From contig JAAXGT010000152.1 in the NCBI GenBank assembly GCA_012271205.1, positions 1 through 35,180 of the forward strand: 35,180 nt of DNA. Direction: 5' to 3'. Source of the DNA: Rhodothermales bacterium (GTDB taxonomy: Bacteria; Bacteroidota; Rhodothermia; Rhodothermales; Bin80). The notes under the pieces were generated by a model. It saw nothing but the letters and a program-made list of their open reading frames with translations, ran no database searches and was not told the DNA's origin. The translations under genes were made by a program, and so were the position numbers. Below, piece by piece: positions 1-8,652 of the stretch (positions are counted from its first letter, which is position 1; each line of letters starts with the position of its first letter).

Positions 1-33
1 ATGTTCAGGACACTAGCATACAGGCCGGTCGAG

Positions 34-336
34 ATGAAACACCTCTCGCTCATTCTCCTTGTTATTCTCTCATTCCAGTGCACCATGCTGCGGCAGTCTT
101 CCGGAAGCGTTACGGTGGAGGGCCGCGCCTCTGTGCGTGGAAACGAGCCCTTCACCAGCGTGCTTCTGGAAACGGCGGAAGGACACGCTTACGTACTTGT
201 CTTTACGGACGACGAACGCGCAACACTGGACGCCTCTCTACCTGCACAGATCCGCGTCACCGGTACTGTCCGTGTAGCCAAATGGTATGGCCTCCCCATT
301 TTGCATCTGAGCGTGGAGTCCATTGAGCACCTCTGA
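34..336 (+). CDS. small putative lipoprotein, OB-like fold
   Basis: A 100-residue protein. I chose the ATG at 34 because it opens directly on a hydrophobic leader (MKHLSLILLVILSFQC) ending in Cys16, which looks like a loose lipobox; an in-frame ATG at position 1 would put 11 extra residues ahead of it. The mature part alternates short beta-type stretches (VTVEG, VLLETAEG, AYVLVF, IRVTGTV, LHLSVESI), the pattern of a small OB-like barrel. No catalytic motif is visible and I do not recognise a named family. It converges on murJ, with only four bases between the stop codons. The function is unknown; a periplasm-facing lipid-anchored protein is inferred from the leader alone. Confidence 0.6.
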   Translation: MKHLSLILLVILSFQCTMLRQSSGSVTVEGRASVRGNEPFTSVLLETAEGHAYVLVFTDDERATLDASLPAQIRVTGTVRVAKWYGLPILHLSVESIEHL

Positions 337-340
337 CCCG

Positions 341-2023
341 CTAGCCGCGGCGCACCAGTCTGCCCATCCATGCACGGAGTTCGGGCCGCCGCATTCGCCA
401 GGCCAGCCCGAGATAAACGCCGGCAAATACAACCCCCGTCAGCGCGGCCTGTATGACCACCGGCCACGTTGTAACCAATCGCCAAACACCCAGCGCGGGC
501 AACACAGCGAGGATTGCCAAGAACAGCATAGAGCCTGTGGCACGCCAAGCCATGATGGGTTGCTTAATCTTGCGCTCCAGCCGGTGGCGAAGTAACCCGA
601 ACTCGGTCCATGCACCGGCAGCACTCCCAATGGCCAACCCCACCGCTCCGAAATAGAGCGGTGAAGATCCATCCGGCAGTAGCATGGCTATAGGAACTCG
701 GTCCAGAACCAGCATAGTCGGCACGGCGACAAACACCGAGGCAACCATGCGCACCACTGCCATTTGTGCGGGCGTTCTGGTGTCACCCAGTGCCCAAAAC
801 CCGTTCTGTACCAGGCGGCTGCACGCGGTGGCTACTAATCCCAGACTGTAGGCCATAAGTGCGCCATAGCACAGCCATGTGTCGTCCGCACCAAAGAGTC
901 CACCGCGGTATAAGCCCCCGATAATCAGGTACCCGAGTGCCATGTAGCCCAATGCCGTCGGCACAGTCAAAAAGAGACCTTGCAGCAATCCGCGCCGTAA
1001 CCGCCGGGCTAGCACGGGTGTATCCTCCGTGCCGATGCGCGATAGCTCGGGCAGTTCAGCGGCGGCTACGGACATGCCAAACAGGCTCACGGGGAGCAAG
1101 TAAAGCACTTGAACAAACCCCAATGCCCCCAGAGCACCCGCCTTCAGGAAGCTGGCCAAAACAAGGTCTACATAGGCCGAAATCTGGGCCACACCGCGCC
1201 CTGCAATTGCCGGACCAGCAGCCCGGAGAGCCGTGCGTACGCCGCTGACCTGCGTTGACCAGCTGATTCTGAATCCTTTGATGATCCGTGCCACAAGCGG
1301 CAACTGCACCAGAAACTGTAACAGCCCACCCGCGAGTCCGCCCAGATACGCAGCGCGCAGCACATCGGTCAGAATACCCGGTTCAAAGCGCTCCGATGCT
1401 CCCCCCTCCGATGCCAGTGGATTGATGCCAGCCAAACTGCCGGCGACCAGTAGCGCACCGATAATAGCTACATTCCACGCCACCGGCGCCAAATAGGGCA
1501 GGAGAAAACGCCGGTGGCTGTTCAAGATTCCCAGCGCCCAAGCCGAAAGCACCAACATCCCAGTCATTGGAAACGCTAGGCGTACCATGGTCACGGTCAA
1601 TGCGAGCCGGTCCACGGATTGTGTCCCTGCAGCCACGGCCGCAGCGTCCTGTACAAACCCCCTTAGGACAACCCAGCATATGGGGTGGGCCAAGGCCATA
1701 CCCAGCAGGACAACAACGGAAACCACCGCCACAAGCAGACCGAAAATGCTGCCCGCGAACCGTCCTGCCTCCTCCGGACGGCCTTCCTCAAGCATCCGGC
1801 TGTAGATGGGAATAAAAGCCGCTGACAGTACGCCTTCGCCCAGCAGATTCTGGAGCATATTGGGAATACCAAACCCGGCCTTGAGAATGTCGGCATGCGC
1901 ACCGCTCCCAAAATACCGTGCGGCCAGGCTCATGCGCAGAAGGCCAAAAACACGACTCGCCAAAATGCCTGCCGCAACAACATTGGCGCGGCTGCGGACC
2001 GTAGCCGCCAAGTCTTTAGTCAT
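341..2023 (-). CDS. murJ: MurJ-type lipid II flippase
   Basis: A 560-residue polytopic membrane protein of the MurJ/MviN family, which moves lipid II across the inner membrane for peptidoglycan synthesis. The N-terminal stretch with SRVFGLLRMSLAARYFG, then AFGIPNMLQNLLGEG-like wording and AFIPIYS, is the family signature, and about 14 hydrophobic segments follow, as expected. I use the ATG at 2021-2023 (MTKDLAATV). A TTG at 2071 would add 16 residues with no family resemblance and would run through the short intergenic promoter space shared with ruvA. The gene diverges from ruvA by 56 bases. The length is normal and no lesions are seen. Confidence 0.93.
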   Translation of the reverse strand: MTKDLAATVRSRANVVAAGILASRVFGLLRMSLAARYFGSGAHADILKAGFGIPNMLQNLLGEGVLSAAFIPIYSRMLEEGRPEEAGRFAGSIFGLLVAVVSVVVLLGMALAHPICWVVLRGFVQDAAAVAAGTQSVDRLALTVTMVRLAFPMTGMLVLSAWALGILNSHRRFLLPYLAPVAWNVAIIGALLVAGSLAGINPLASEGGASERFEPGILTDVLRAAYLGGLAGGLLQFLVQLPLVARIIKGFRISWSTQVSGVRTALRAAGPAIAGRGVAQISAYVDLVLASFLKAGALGALGFVQVLYLLPVSLFGMSVAAAELPELSRIGTEDTPVLARRLRRGLLQGLFLTVPTALGYMALGYLIIGGLYRGGLFGADDTWLCYGALMAYSLGLVATACSRLVQNGFWALGDTRTPAQMAVVRMVASVFVAVPTMLVLDRVPIAMLLPDGSSPLYFGAVGLAIGSAAGAWTEFGLLRHRLERKIKQPIMAWRATGSMLFLAILAVLPALGVWRLVTTWPVVIQAALTGVVFAGVYLGLAWRMRRPELRAWMGRLVRRG

Positions 2024-2053
2024 GCGCAGCGACGCAGCGAAATATACCCTTCG

Positions 2054-2067
2054 TATCTTGGCATAAT
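2054..2067 (+). promoter_or_regulatory. candidate ruvA promoter element
   Basis: The 56-base murJ-ruvA divergent gap contains TATCTTGG (2054-2061), one mismatch from the Bacteroidota -7 consensus TAnnTTTG, overlapping CATAAT (2062-2067), which resembles a sigma70 -10. Either would give a transcript with a very short leader, as the ruvA ATG is at 2080. This is pattern matching only. Confidence 0.25.
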
Positions 2068-2079
2068 ACAAAAGTCACT

Positions 2080-2661
2080 ATGTTTGAATACGTTTCCGGA
2101 GAGCTTAAAAGCAAAAAGCCTACACAGGCGGTCCTGGATGTCCAAGGCTTGGGTTACAGTGTCCTGATACCTACATCCAGCTTTGACCGGCTGCCCCGGA
2201 TAGGCGAGCGTGTCCGCCTGTTCACTTACCTGCATGTGCGCGAGGATTTACAGCAGCTGTACGGCTTTGTGACCACTGGCGAGCGGGCACTGTTCGAACT
2301 CATGATTGGGGTGTCAGGAATTGGCCCTCGCATCGCCCTAGCCGCACTGTCCACCATGAGTCCGCGACAACTGCAGCAATACATCGCAGGGGACGATCCA
2401 ATTATGCTGCAGCGAATCTCGGGGGTGGGGCGCAAAACCGCCGAACGCATGGTCGTGGAGCTTCGGGATCGCGTGAACACACTGGCACTTGAAGCTGAGG
2501 AATTAAGCAGCAGTACGAGCGCGCATGCCGATGCGCTGGCTGCCTTGGAGACACTTGGCTACTCGCGGGCCAAAGCCGAGCAATTACTTCGCAGGGTTGT
2601 GCGTCAGCATCCGAAAGCAGCCTCCGCCGATGAACTCATTCGCCTGGTCTTAAGCTTGTAG
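2080..2661 (+). CDS. ruvA: Holliday junction branch migration protein RuvA
   Basis: A 193-residue protein close to the usual RuvA length. RuvA tetramers bind Holliday junctions and load the RuvB motor. The N-terminal OB domain is visible (MFEYVSGEL, then VLDVQGLGYSVLIP and TYLHVREDLQQLYGF). The paired helix-hairpin-helix motifs follow (ELMIGVSGIGPRIALAAL, and ISGVGRKTAERMVVELRD), then a C-terminal domain III (ALAALETLGYSRAKAEQLL) that contacts RuvB. No ruvB or ruvC is next to it. The start is clear, with no Shine-Dalgarno. The neighbour 43 bases downstream has its own possible promoter. Confidence 0.96.
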   Translation: MFEYVSGELKSKKPTQAVLDVQGLGYSVLIPTSSFDRLPRIGERVRLFTYLHVREDLQQLYGFVTTGERALFELMIGVSGIGPRIALAALSTMSPRQLQQYIAGDDPIMLQRISGVGRKTAERMVVELRDRVNTLALEAEELSSSTSAHADALAALETLGYSRAKAEQLLRRVVRQHPKAASADELIRLVLSL

Positions 2662-2680
2662 GCGCCGCTTCGTACTTTAG
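2656..2680 (+). promoter_or_regulatory. candidate Bacteroidota-type promoter before the asparaginase gene
   Basis: TTG at 2656-2658 and TACTTTAG at 2673-2680 resemble the -33 and -7 (TAnnTTTG) boxes, although the spacing is a little short. The box overlaps the end of ruvA and would start transcription about 20 bases before the ATG at 2705. Confidence 0.25.
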
Positions 2681-2704
2681 CTATTCCAATCACCTACTGT
2701 ACTG

Positions 2705-3751
2705 ATGCTCCACACTGCTGTATCCCGACGTGATTTTCTGAAAACCAGCACGCTTGCGGGCGCTTCCACTATCCTTACTGGAAGCCGCGTTCCACCCACC
2801 AGGATCGCCGGACCAGTGGCTATTGCCAGCGGTAATGGCTTAGGCGCTGTCGCGCGTGCCGTGGAAGAAATAAACGGTGGCGCAGACGCGCTCGATGCTG
2901 TCATTTCCGGTGTAAACCTGGTGGAGGAGGATCCCAATGATACATCGGTAGGCTATGGGGGACTACCCAATGCCGAGGGTGTGGTCGAGCTTGATTCAGC
3001 CGTCATGCACGGCCCCACCGGACGGGCCGGCGCCGTGGCCAGCCTGCAGGGCATCAAATATCCCTCCAAAGTGGCCCGCTTGGTACTCCAGCGCACGGAC
3101 CATGTGCTCCTGGTTGCCGAAGGGGCACAGCGCTTTGCCCGAATGCATGGGTTTCAGATTGAAGATCTCCTGACCGAGAGAGCCCGCGAGAGCTGGGTTC
3201 GCTGGCGTGAAAACCTCTCGAATCGCGACGACTATTTACCGCCGCACGGGCCGGACGATCGCGACTTGGGCGAGGCTCTTCGCCGCAATGAAGACCACTG
3301 GGGCACAATTCACTGCTCGGCCATCGACCTTAACGGCCATATCAGCAGCGTGACTACGACCAGCGGGTTGGCGTTCAAGATTCCAGGCCGTGTAGGCGAT
3401 TCGCCTATAATCGGGGCCGGACTGTACTGCGACAACGAGGTGGGAGCCGCCGGCTCTACAGGGCGCGGCGAAGCCAATCTGGAGAATTGCTGCAGCTTCC
3501 TGATCGTCGAACGCATGCGGATGGGTGACAGTCCAGAAGCAGCTTGTCTGTACGCATGTCAACGCATTGCGGAACATACGCATCTGGCACGCCTCCAGAA
3601 CGAAGCAGGTCAGCCCAGCTTCAACGTTTCTTTCTATGCGCTAAACAAGGCCGGAGAGGTCGGCGGCGCGCGTATTCGTGGCAGAGGACGCATGGCTGTA
3701 GCAGATGCAAATGGGGCGCGTCACATCAGAATGGCCTATCTGTACGAATAG
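2705..3751 (+). CDS. exported N4-(beta-N-acetylglucosaminyl)-L-asparaginase
   Basis: A 348-residue Ntn-hydrolase of the glycosylasparaginase / isoaspartyl peptidase family, which cleaves the bond between GlcNAc and asparagine in glycopeptides. It opens with a twin-arginine leader (SRRDFLKTSTLAG, residues 7-19), so export in folded form is likely. GGADALDAV and TSVGYGGLPNAEG are family motifs. The autocleavage site is HWGT at about residues 198-201, where Thr201 becomes the new N-terminal nucleophile of the beta subunit. SVTTTSGLAFKIPGRVGDSP and GAGLYCDNEVGAAGSTGRGE downstream line the substrate site. It starts a tight cluster with trmB (10-base gap). Catalytic residues look intact. Confidence 0.92.
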   Translation: MLHTAVSRRDFLKTSTLAGASTILTGSRVPPTRIAGPVAIASGNGLGAVARAVEEINGGADALDAVISGVNLVEEDPNDTSVGYGGLPNAEGVVELDSAVMHGPTGRAGAVASLQGIKYPSKVARLVLQRTDHVLLVAEGAQRFARMHGFQIEDLLTERARESWVRWRENLSNRDDYLPPHGPDDRDLGEALRRNEDHWGTIHCSAIDLNGHISSVTTTSGLAFKIPGRVGDSPIIGAGLYCDNEVGAAGSTGRGEANLENCCSFLIVERMRMGDSPEAACLYACQRIAEHTHLARLQNEAGQPSFNVSFYALNKAGEVGGARIRGRGRMAVADANGARHIRMAYLYE

Positions 3752-3761
3752 GGCATATCCC

Positions 3762-4721
3762 ATGCCGCTGCTCCTGGACTTGGCATTACTGCCACTTCCG
3801 GCACCCGGAAAGGTGATTTTCGGCCGTTCGAGTCCGCTTGTCTTGGAAGTGGGGTTCGGAAACGGCAGCTTTTTGCTTCATTTGGCCAAAACACACCCAG
3901 ACTGGAATGTCCTTGGAGCGGATCTGTCCCGCGGCTCCGTAACCCGCGCCTGGAAGCGGCTGCGCAAAGCTCGGGTAAAGAATGTACGGCTGCACGGCGG
4001 AAGCGCTCTCTTTCTGCTTCGAAATGTGATTGCACCGGGTGACCTGAGCCGCGTCTACGTAAATTTCCCCGACCCTTGGCCCAAAACGCGACATGCGTCG
4101 CGCCGCCTTTTCCGGACGGGATTCTTTCCGCTTTTGGCCTCGCGCCTGACTTCGGATGGAGCGTTATACGTCACCACAGATGAGGATGCGTACCTTATGC
4201 GAAGCCAGGAACTGGCCAAGGCATCCGGACTGTTTACCATCACAATAGTCCCGCCACCCAAAGCCACGCTCGAAACCAAGTACGCACGCAAGTGGCATTC
4301 GGTGAATCGGACCGTTAATCACGCAGTCTTTCGCAAGACTGATGAGCCCGAAACGAGCTTCCCGCCAGACATTGAGCGTCTAAGTACCATGCATCATGCT
4401 TTGCTTAAGGGAGCACTGCCTCTGCCGTCCCGGTTTGACTCCATCGTTCACCATTTTGACGGCGGCCAAGTAGTTGTGTTGGACGTGATGCGCATGGTGG
4501 GCGCAGATGGGTTGGTGTTTATGGTTCGCACGCAGGAGTCAGAGTTAATGCAGGACGTGCTGATCCAAGTGCGCCCGGCTCGGGCCAGGCATGCAGACCA
4601 ACTGATTAGCATCATGACCTTTGGGCAACCTTTGGCGACAAGGGGTACCCAGGAAGCGGCCAAGGCTGTCACGACGTGGCTTCAGGAACATGGGCTTTCC
4701 ATCGTCGAGACGTACTATTGA
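3762..4721 (+). CDS. trmB: tRNA (guanine46-N7)-methyltransferase TrmB with C-terminal extension
   Basis: A SAM-dependent methyltransferase that makes m7G46 in the tRNA variable loop. The SAM-binding motif LEVGFGNGSFLLHLA and the hallmark FPDPWPKTRHASRRL are both present, so activity is expected. I use the ATG at 3762, ten bases after the upstream stop; an earlier in-frame ATG at 3705 lies inside the asparaginase gene. The protein is 319 residues, about 100 longer than the compact TrmB type. The extra C-terminal part (from about residue 205, FRKTDEPETSF onward) resembles the extended form I recall from some deep-branching bacteria, but I see no named domain in it. It probably shares a transcript with its neighbours. 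Confidence 0.92.
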   Translation: MPLLLDLALLPLPAPGKVIFGRSSPLVLEVGFGNGSFLLHLAKTHPDWNVLGADLSRGSVTRAWKRLRKARVKNVRLHGGSALFLLRNVIAPGDLSRVYVNFPDPWPKTRHASRRLFRTGFFPLLASRLTSDGALYVTTDEDAYLMRSQELAKASGLFTITIVPPPKATLETKYARKWHSVNRTVNHAVFRKTDEPETSFPPDIERLSTMHHALLKGALPLPSRFDSIVHHFDGGQVVVLDVMRMVGADGLVFMVRTQESELMQDVLIQVRPARARHADQLISIMTFGQPLATRGTQEAAKAVTTWLQEHGLSIVETYY

Positions 4722-4766
4722 CCGCTGGCCGGCAGCCGCTGCCTTGACTTTCGAAAGCCGTTTCCC

Positions 4767-5429
4767 ATGAGCCGAAAAACAATCAACCTCACCAGAGAAC
4801 TCTACGACTATATCCTGGATGTTTCGTTGCGTGAGCATGATGCGCTTCAGGCGATTCGGGCAGCCACAGCTGCCCACCCTCAGGCCAAAATGCAAATCTC
4901 GCCCGAACAGGGTCAGTTCATGGCCTTCTTGATTCGCCTCATGGGAGCCCGCAGGGTACTCGAAATCGGCACATTCACCGGCTACTCCGCACTGGCCATG
5001 GCCCTTGCACTGCCGCAGGACGGGCTCCTAGTGGCCTGCGACATAAGCAAGGAGTTTACGGATATCGCCCGGTTGCACTGGGACTCAACCCGTGTTTCGC
5101 ACAAGATCGAACTCCGCCTGGGCCCGGCCCTCCAAACAATGGACCAGTTACTGGAGGACGGACAGGATGCATCCTTCGACGCATGCTTTATAGATGCAGA
5201 CAAGGAAGGCTACGACGCCTACTACGAACGTGCTTTGAAGCTCATCCGTCCGGGTGGAGCGATTATGATCGACAATGTGCTGCGGGGGGGCGACGCGGCC
5301 AATGCAGCCACTTCCAGTACAGCCACCCAAGCCATCCAAGCGCTGAATCTCAAACTTCGCACCGATGCACGCGTGCACTTGAGCCTCGTGCCCATCGGAG
5401 ATGGACTAACGCTGGCGCTCAAAATCTAG
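4767..5429 (+). CDS. class I SAM-dependent O-methyltransferase (CCoAOMT-like)
   Basis: A 220-residue protein of the cation-dependent O-methyltransferase family. The SAM motif VLEIGTFTGYSALAMALALP, the acidic ACDIS after it, the metal-binding CFIDADKEGYDAYYE and the later DNVLRGG are all in the expected order. Family members methylate catechol-type hydroxyls with Mg2+; the substrate here cannot be read from sequence. It lies 45 bases after trmB. Its TAG stop lies within the palindrome CTAG, which also supplies the accC stop on the other strand (5426-5429), leaving no room for a terminator between them. Confidence 0.9.
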   Translation: MSRKTINLTRELYDYILDVSLREHDALQAIRAATAAHPQAKMQISPEQGQFMAFLIRLMGARRVLEIGTFTGYSALAMALALPQDGLLVACDISKEFTDIARLHWDSTRVSHKIELRLGPALQTMDQLLEDGQDASFDACFIDADKEGYDAYYERALKLIRPGGAIMIDNVLRGGDAANAATSSTATQAIQALNLKLRTDARVHLSLVPIGDGLTLALKI

Positions 5430-6907
5430 AACGAACGGCGCTGCAGCCAACCGTCCTCCGCGGACCGTGCATCGTGTGTCGGCGACGCAGAGTTGTCCTG
5501 CCTGTGCAGCACAGCGGCAAGTGCGGCCACCTGCGCATACGGCACGGCCTCTGGTTGGGTGAGCTCGGGATAATCCTGCACAAAATGGGTGCTGAGTTCG
5601 CCGTGCTGCCACGGGGCGCTTTCCATGACACGAAGGCAATAGGGCAAAGTCGTCTTCACGCCAGCTACTTGGTAGTCCCGCAGGGCGCGCGCCATACGCC
5701 GTGAAGACTCTTCGCGTGTGCGCCCCCAAACTACTACCTTGGCAATCATCGGATCATAGTGCACGGGCACCTCTCCCGGTCCGTCGTATCCCGCATCCAC
5801 ACGCACGCCCACACCTGCGGGCACTTCGTGCAGCCTCATGCGCCCCGGGTCCGGCAAGAATCCGGCAGACGGATCCTCTGCGTAAATCCGGCACTCGATG
5901 GCATGCCCATTGATGTTGAGATCCTGCTGCGCAAATGGCATTGACACTCCTTCTGCAATTCGAATCTGCTCCGCCACCAAATCCAGACCCGTGATCAATT
6001 CTGTCACCGGATGCTCAACCTGTAGACGCGTATTCATCTCCATGAAAAAGAACCTGCGTGCGCGGTCTACCAAAAACTCCACCGTGCCCGCCCCAACATA
6101 ATTGCAGGCGGCCGCTGCACGCAAGGCGGCCTCCCCCATGGCCCTCCGGAGTTCGGGTGTCATAATGCACGCCGGGGCCTCTTCTATGATTTTCTGATGT
6201 CGACGCTGAATCGAGCACTCCCGCTCAAACAGATGCACCCGGTTCCCGTGTGTGTCTGCCAGTATTTGCACTTCGATATGGCGGGGTGCATCCAGATACT
6301 TCTCGATGAAAACTCTGGGATCTCCGAACGCCGACTGCGCCTCGCTCTGTGCAAGGGCCATGGCTTGCCGCAACTCTTGGGCCTTGTCCACCTTGCGCAT
6401 GCCCTTGCCGCCACCCCCCGCTGCGGCCTTGATCAGCACAGGAAATCCGATTTCTTCCGCCTTCCGTGCTGCCGCCTGCATTCCCAGCGCTTCCCCGTCA
6501 GTCCCGGGCACGACCGGCACGCCGTGTGCCTGCATGAGGCGGCGCGCTTCAGTCTTGTCACCCATGGCTTGGATAACCGGCCAGGGCGGACCAATAAACG
6601 TCACGCCCTTTTCCTCACATAGCCGGGCAAAGGCTGCACGCTCCGACAGAAAACCGTAGCCCGGGTGAATCGCATCCGCCTGGCATGATTGCGCAACCTC
6701 CAGAATGCGCCTCATGTTCAGATAAGATTCGCTGGCACGCGCTGGACCCACACAATAGGCTTCATCGGCGTAGACAACGTGCGCACTCTTGCGGTCAGCC
6801 TCGCTGTAGATTGCCACCGCAATCCTGTCCAGTTCCCGGCAGGTTCGCATGATGCGAAGTGCAATCTCTCCGCGGTTGGCAACCAGAACTTTCTTGATCT
6901 TGGGCAT
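5426..6907 (-). CDS. accC: acetyl-CoA carboxylase biotin carboxylase subunit
   Basis: A 493-residue ATP-grasp enzyme that carboxylates biotin on BCCP, the first step of malonyl-CoA synthesis. The N-terminal KKVLVANRGEIALRIMRT, the glycine-rich ATP lid AAAGGGGKGMRKV, FIEKYLDAPRHIEVQI, the FLVDRARRFFFMEMNTRLQ metal and active-site stretch and EHPVTELITGLDLV are all present. I use the ATG at 6905-6907 (MPKIKKVL), which matches the family start; an upstream alternative adds ten unrelated residues. The C-terminal tail (last 20 residues or so) is unconserved and basic. accB is not adjacent, and the family also includes propionyl- and methylcrotonyl-CoA carboxylase subunits, so the specific substrate is inferred. 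It diverges from the DnaJ-like gene across 45 bases. Confidence 0.9.
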   Translation of the reverse strand: MPKIKKVLVANRGEIALRIMRTCRELDRIAVAIYSEADRKSAHVVYADEAYCVGPARASESYLNMRRILEVAQSCQADAIHPGYGFLSERAAFARLCEEKGVTFIGPPWPVIQAMGDKTEARRLMQAHGVPVVPGTDGEALGMQAAARKAEEIGFPVLIKAAAGGGGKGMRKVDKAQELRQAMALAQSEAQSAFGDPRVFIEKYLDAPRHIEVQILADTHGNRVHLFERECSIQRRHQKIIEEAPACIMTPELRRAMGEAALRAAAACNYVGAGTVEFLVDRARRFFFMEMNTRLQVEHPVTELITGLDLVAEQIRIAEGVSMPFAQQDLNINGHAIECRIYAEDPSAGFLPDPGRMRLHEVPAGVGVRVDAGYDGPGEVPVHYDPMIAKVVVWGRTREESSRRMARALRDYQVAGVKTTLPYCLRVMESAPWQHGELSTHFVQDYPELTQPEAVPYAQVAALAAVLHRQDNSASPTHDARSAEDGWLQRRSF

Positions 6908-6952
6908 TGTACAGTGCACCGTCACGTACGCCCGCAAAATACACGTTCACAA

Positions 6953-7735
6953 ATGGCTGCACCAACGGGGCCGCAGCAGCTCGACTATTATCGCGTAATG
7001 GGGGTGCCCCCGACTGCTACGCCCGCCGAAATCAAATCCGCCTATCGTGCGCTGGTCCGGAAGTATCATCCCGACCGTAATCCGGACAATGCCGCTGCTG
7101 AGGAGCAGTTCAAGCTGCTCCAGGAGGCCTACAGTGTGCTCTCGGATGACGAGCACAGGGCCGAATATGACCGGCTGCTCCGTACTCATTCGGCGCAAGC
7201 AACCCATGGTGACTTCCTAGAGGAGGTTGGTGCTGGGATCGGTTTTTTGCTCAACGAACTCTTTGGCCGGGGCAACCCGACCGTCAAGATTCCACTGGAG
7301 CGTGCGCTGCGGGGTGGCTCTGTCACGCTCCGGTTTAAAGACGGCCGGCACGTCCGCCTGAATCTGCCGTCTGGCATCAAGAGCGGATTTCGTGTGCGTC
7401 TTGCCGACACCGGTAACGGAGCCTACATTTCGTTCAGGGTTGCACCGGACCCTGTTTTCCGGCGCAGGGGAAAGGACTTGCACATGACACTGGCAATCAA
7501 CACGTTAGAGTCGGTCCTCGGTGGCTACCGGCAAATCACTGACCCTTACGGCGATTTGATTGAATTGGACATTCCGCCGGACACGTTTCCGGGCACCCGG
7601 CTTAGGCTGCGCGGAAAGGGCGTGCGTGACAAGCACGGCGATCTTGTAATCACGGTTACAAACCAGCCGCTCTCTGAAGAGCAGCGAGCAGCCTTTCGCA
7701 AGGCCGCAATCAAAGCTGGGCTGCTCAAAGACTAG
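6953..7735 (+). CDS. DnaJ-like co-chaperone (CbpA type, no zinc finger)
   Basis: A 260-residue J-domain protein. Residues 11-76 form the J domain, with the HPD tripeptide at 39-41 that stimulates DnaK ATPase (YRALVRKYHPDRNPDN). A short linker leads to the C-terminal substrate-binding domains (KIPLERALRGGSVTLRF, VRLNLPSGIKSGFRVRL, then HMTLAINTLESVLGG and LDIPPDTFPGTRLRLRGKG). There is no cysteine-rich zinc domain and little Gly/Phe linker, so this is a CbpA-like type rather than DnaJ proper. The ATG at 6953 is the first in this frame that fits the J domain. It converges on the MBL gene and shares a CTAG stop palindrome with it. Confidence 0.88.
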   Translation: MAAPTGPQQLDYYRVMGVPPTATPAEIKSAYRALVRKYHPDRNPDNAAAEEQFKLLQEAYSVLSDDEHRAEYDRLLRTHSAQATHGDFLEEVGAGIGFLLNELFGRGNPTVKIPLERALRGGSVTLRFKDGRHVRLNLPSGIKSGFRVRLADTGNGAYISFRVAPDPVFRRRGKDLHMTLAINTLESVLGGYRQITDPYGDLIELDIPPDTFPGTRLRLRGKGVRDKHGDLVITVTNQPLSEEQRAAFRKAAIKAGLLKD

Positions 7736-8652
7736 TCGCGTTGAAGAGACGAGTACACGAGGCCAATCCACGTGTCGGGGTCCATGAATCCGCCACCCCA
7801 CTCGGCATCCAGATCTTGCGTAAGCTTTGCCCCGACGACCTCCTCTTGCGTCGCTCCCTGCGCAAGCATATCCGCTACCCTTGAGCGCACCGCGTCCAGC
7901 ATGGTGCGATAGGCCAAAAGCTCGCTCGAATCGGAGATCGGGCCGTGCCCCGGGATAATCTTGGTGTCTTCATCTGAAAACGCCAGCACGGAATCCGCAA
8001 CCGCAATCATGCCATCGATGGTGCCCCCAGTGCCCACGTCAATGAAGGGGTACATCCCGTTGAAATACGTGTCCCCCATATGCACGACGTTGGCGTTTCG
8101 GAAGTGCACAATGGCATCGCCGTCCGTATGCGCCCTGGCTGTATGGAATACGTGAATTTCATCGTCATTCCAGTGGAAAGTCATGGCGTCCGTAAACGTG
8201 ATTACGGGGAGCGCTCCTTCGGCCGCAGCCGGCACACGGCGCTGGGTCAACTCAAAAAACTGCTCCACACTCATCCGTTCACGGACGTTCTCGTGCGCCA
8301 CAATCAGGGCACCTTGGGCTCCCAAGGGTTCGTTGCCTCCCGTGTGGTCCCCATGCCAGTGCGTATTGAGCACGAATCGCACGGGCGCATCACTGACGGT
8401 ACGAACCGCCGCCAAGATCTTTTCGGTCAGCGGTGCAAACTGGTCGTCCACCAGAAACACGCCATTCACTCCGTACGACACGCCAATATTGCCGCCCTGA
8501 CCCACGAGCATGAGTACACCGGGAGCCACGTCGACGACTTCGATTTGAACAGCTTCGAAGTTCTGCTGTGCCGGTGCCTCAGGCACAAGAGAAAGCGCCA
8601 CGAACAGTATCGGCACGAATACACACAGCCTGAATCTTGAACAAGTTGGCAT
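7732..8652 (-). CDS. exported MBL-fold metallo-hydrolase
   Basis: A 306-residue metallo-beta-lactamase-fold hydrolase with a cleavable signal peptide (hydrophobic LCVFVPILFVALSLV, then EAPAQQ). The metal site is visible: HWHGDHTGGN (HxHxDH), the later GDTYFNG aspartate and PGHGPI histidine. The layout resembles periplasmic MBL proteins of the quinoprotein-relay type, but the substrate cannot be read from the sequence. Its ATG overlaps the ferritin TGA by one base (8650-8654), so the two are very probably co-transcribed and translationally coupled. No sign of decay. Confidence 0.85.
   Translation of the reverse strand: MPTCSRFRLCVFVPILFVALSLVPEAPAQQNFEAVQIEVVDVAPGVLMLVGQGGNIGVSYGVNGVFLVDDQFAPLTEKILAAVRTVSDAPVRFVLNTHWHGDHTGGNEPLGAQGALIVAHENVRERMSVEQFFELTQRRVPAAAEGALPVITFTDAMTFHWNDDEIHVFHTARAHTDGDAIVHFRNANVVHMGDTYFNGMYPFIDVGTGGTIDGMIAVADSVLAFSDEDTKIIPGHGPISDSSELLAYRTMLDAVRSRVADMLAQGATQEEVVGAKLTQDLDAEWGGGFMDPDTWIGLVYSSLQRD

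Noticed and set aside
2024-2071. TTG start extending MurJ by 16 residues
   Set aside because: The extension does not resemble MurJ and would occupy the shared murJ-ruvA promoter space.
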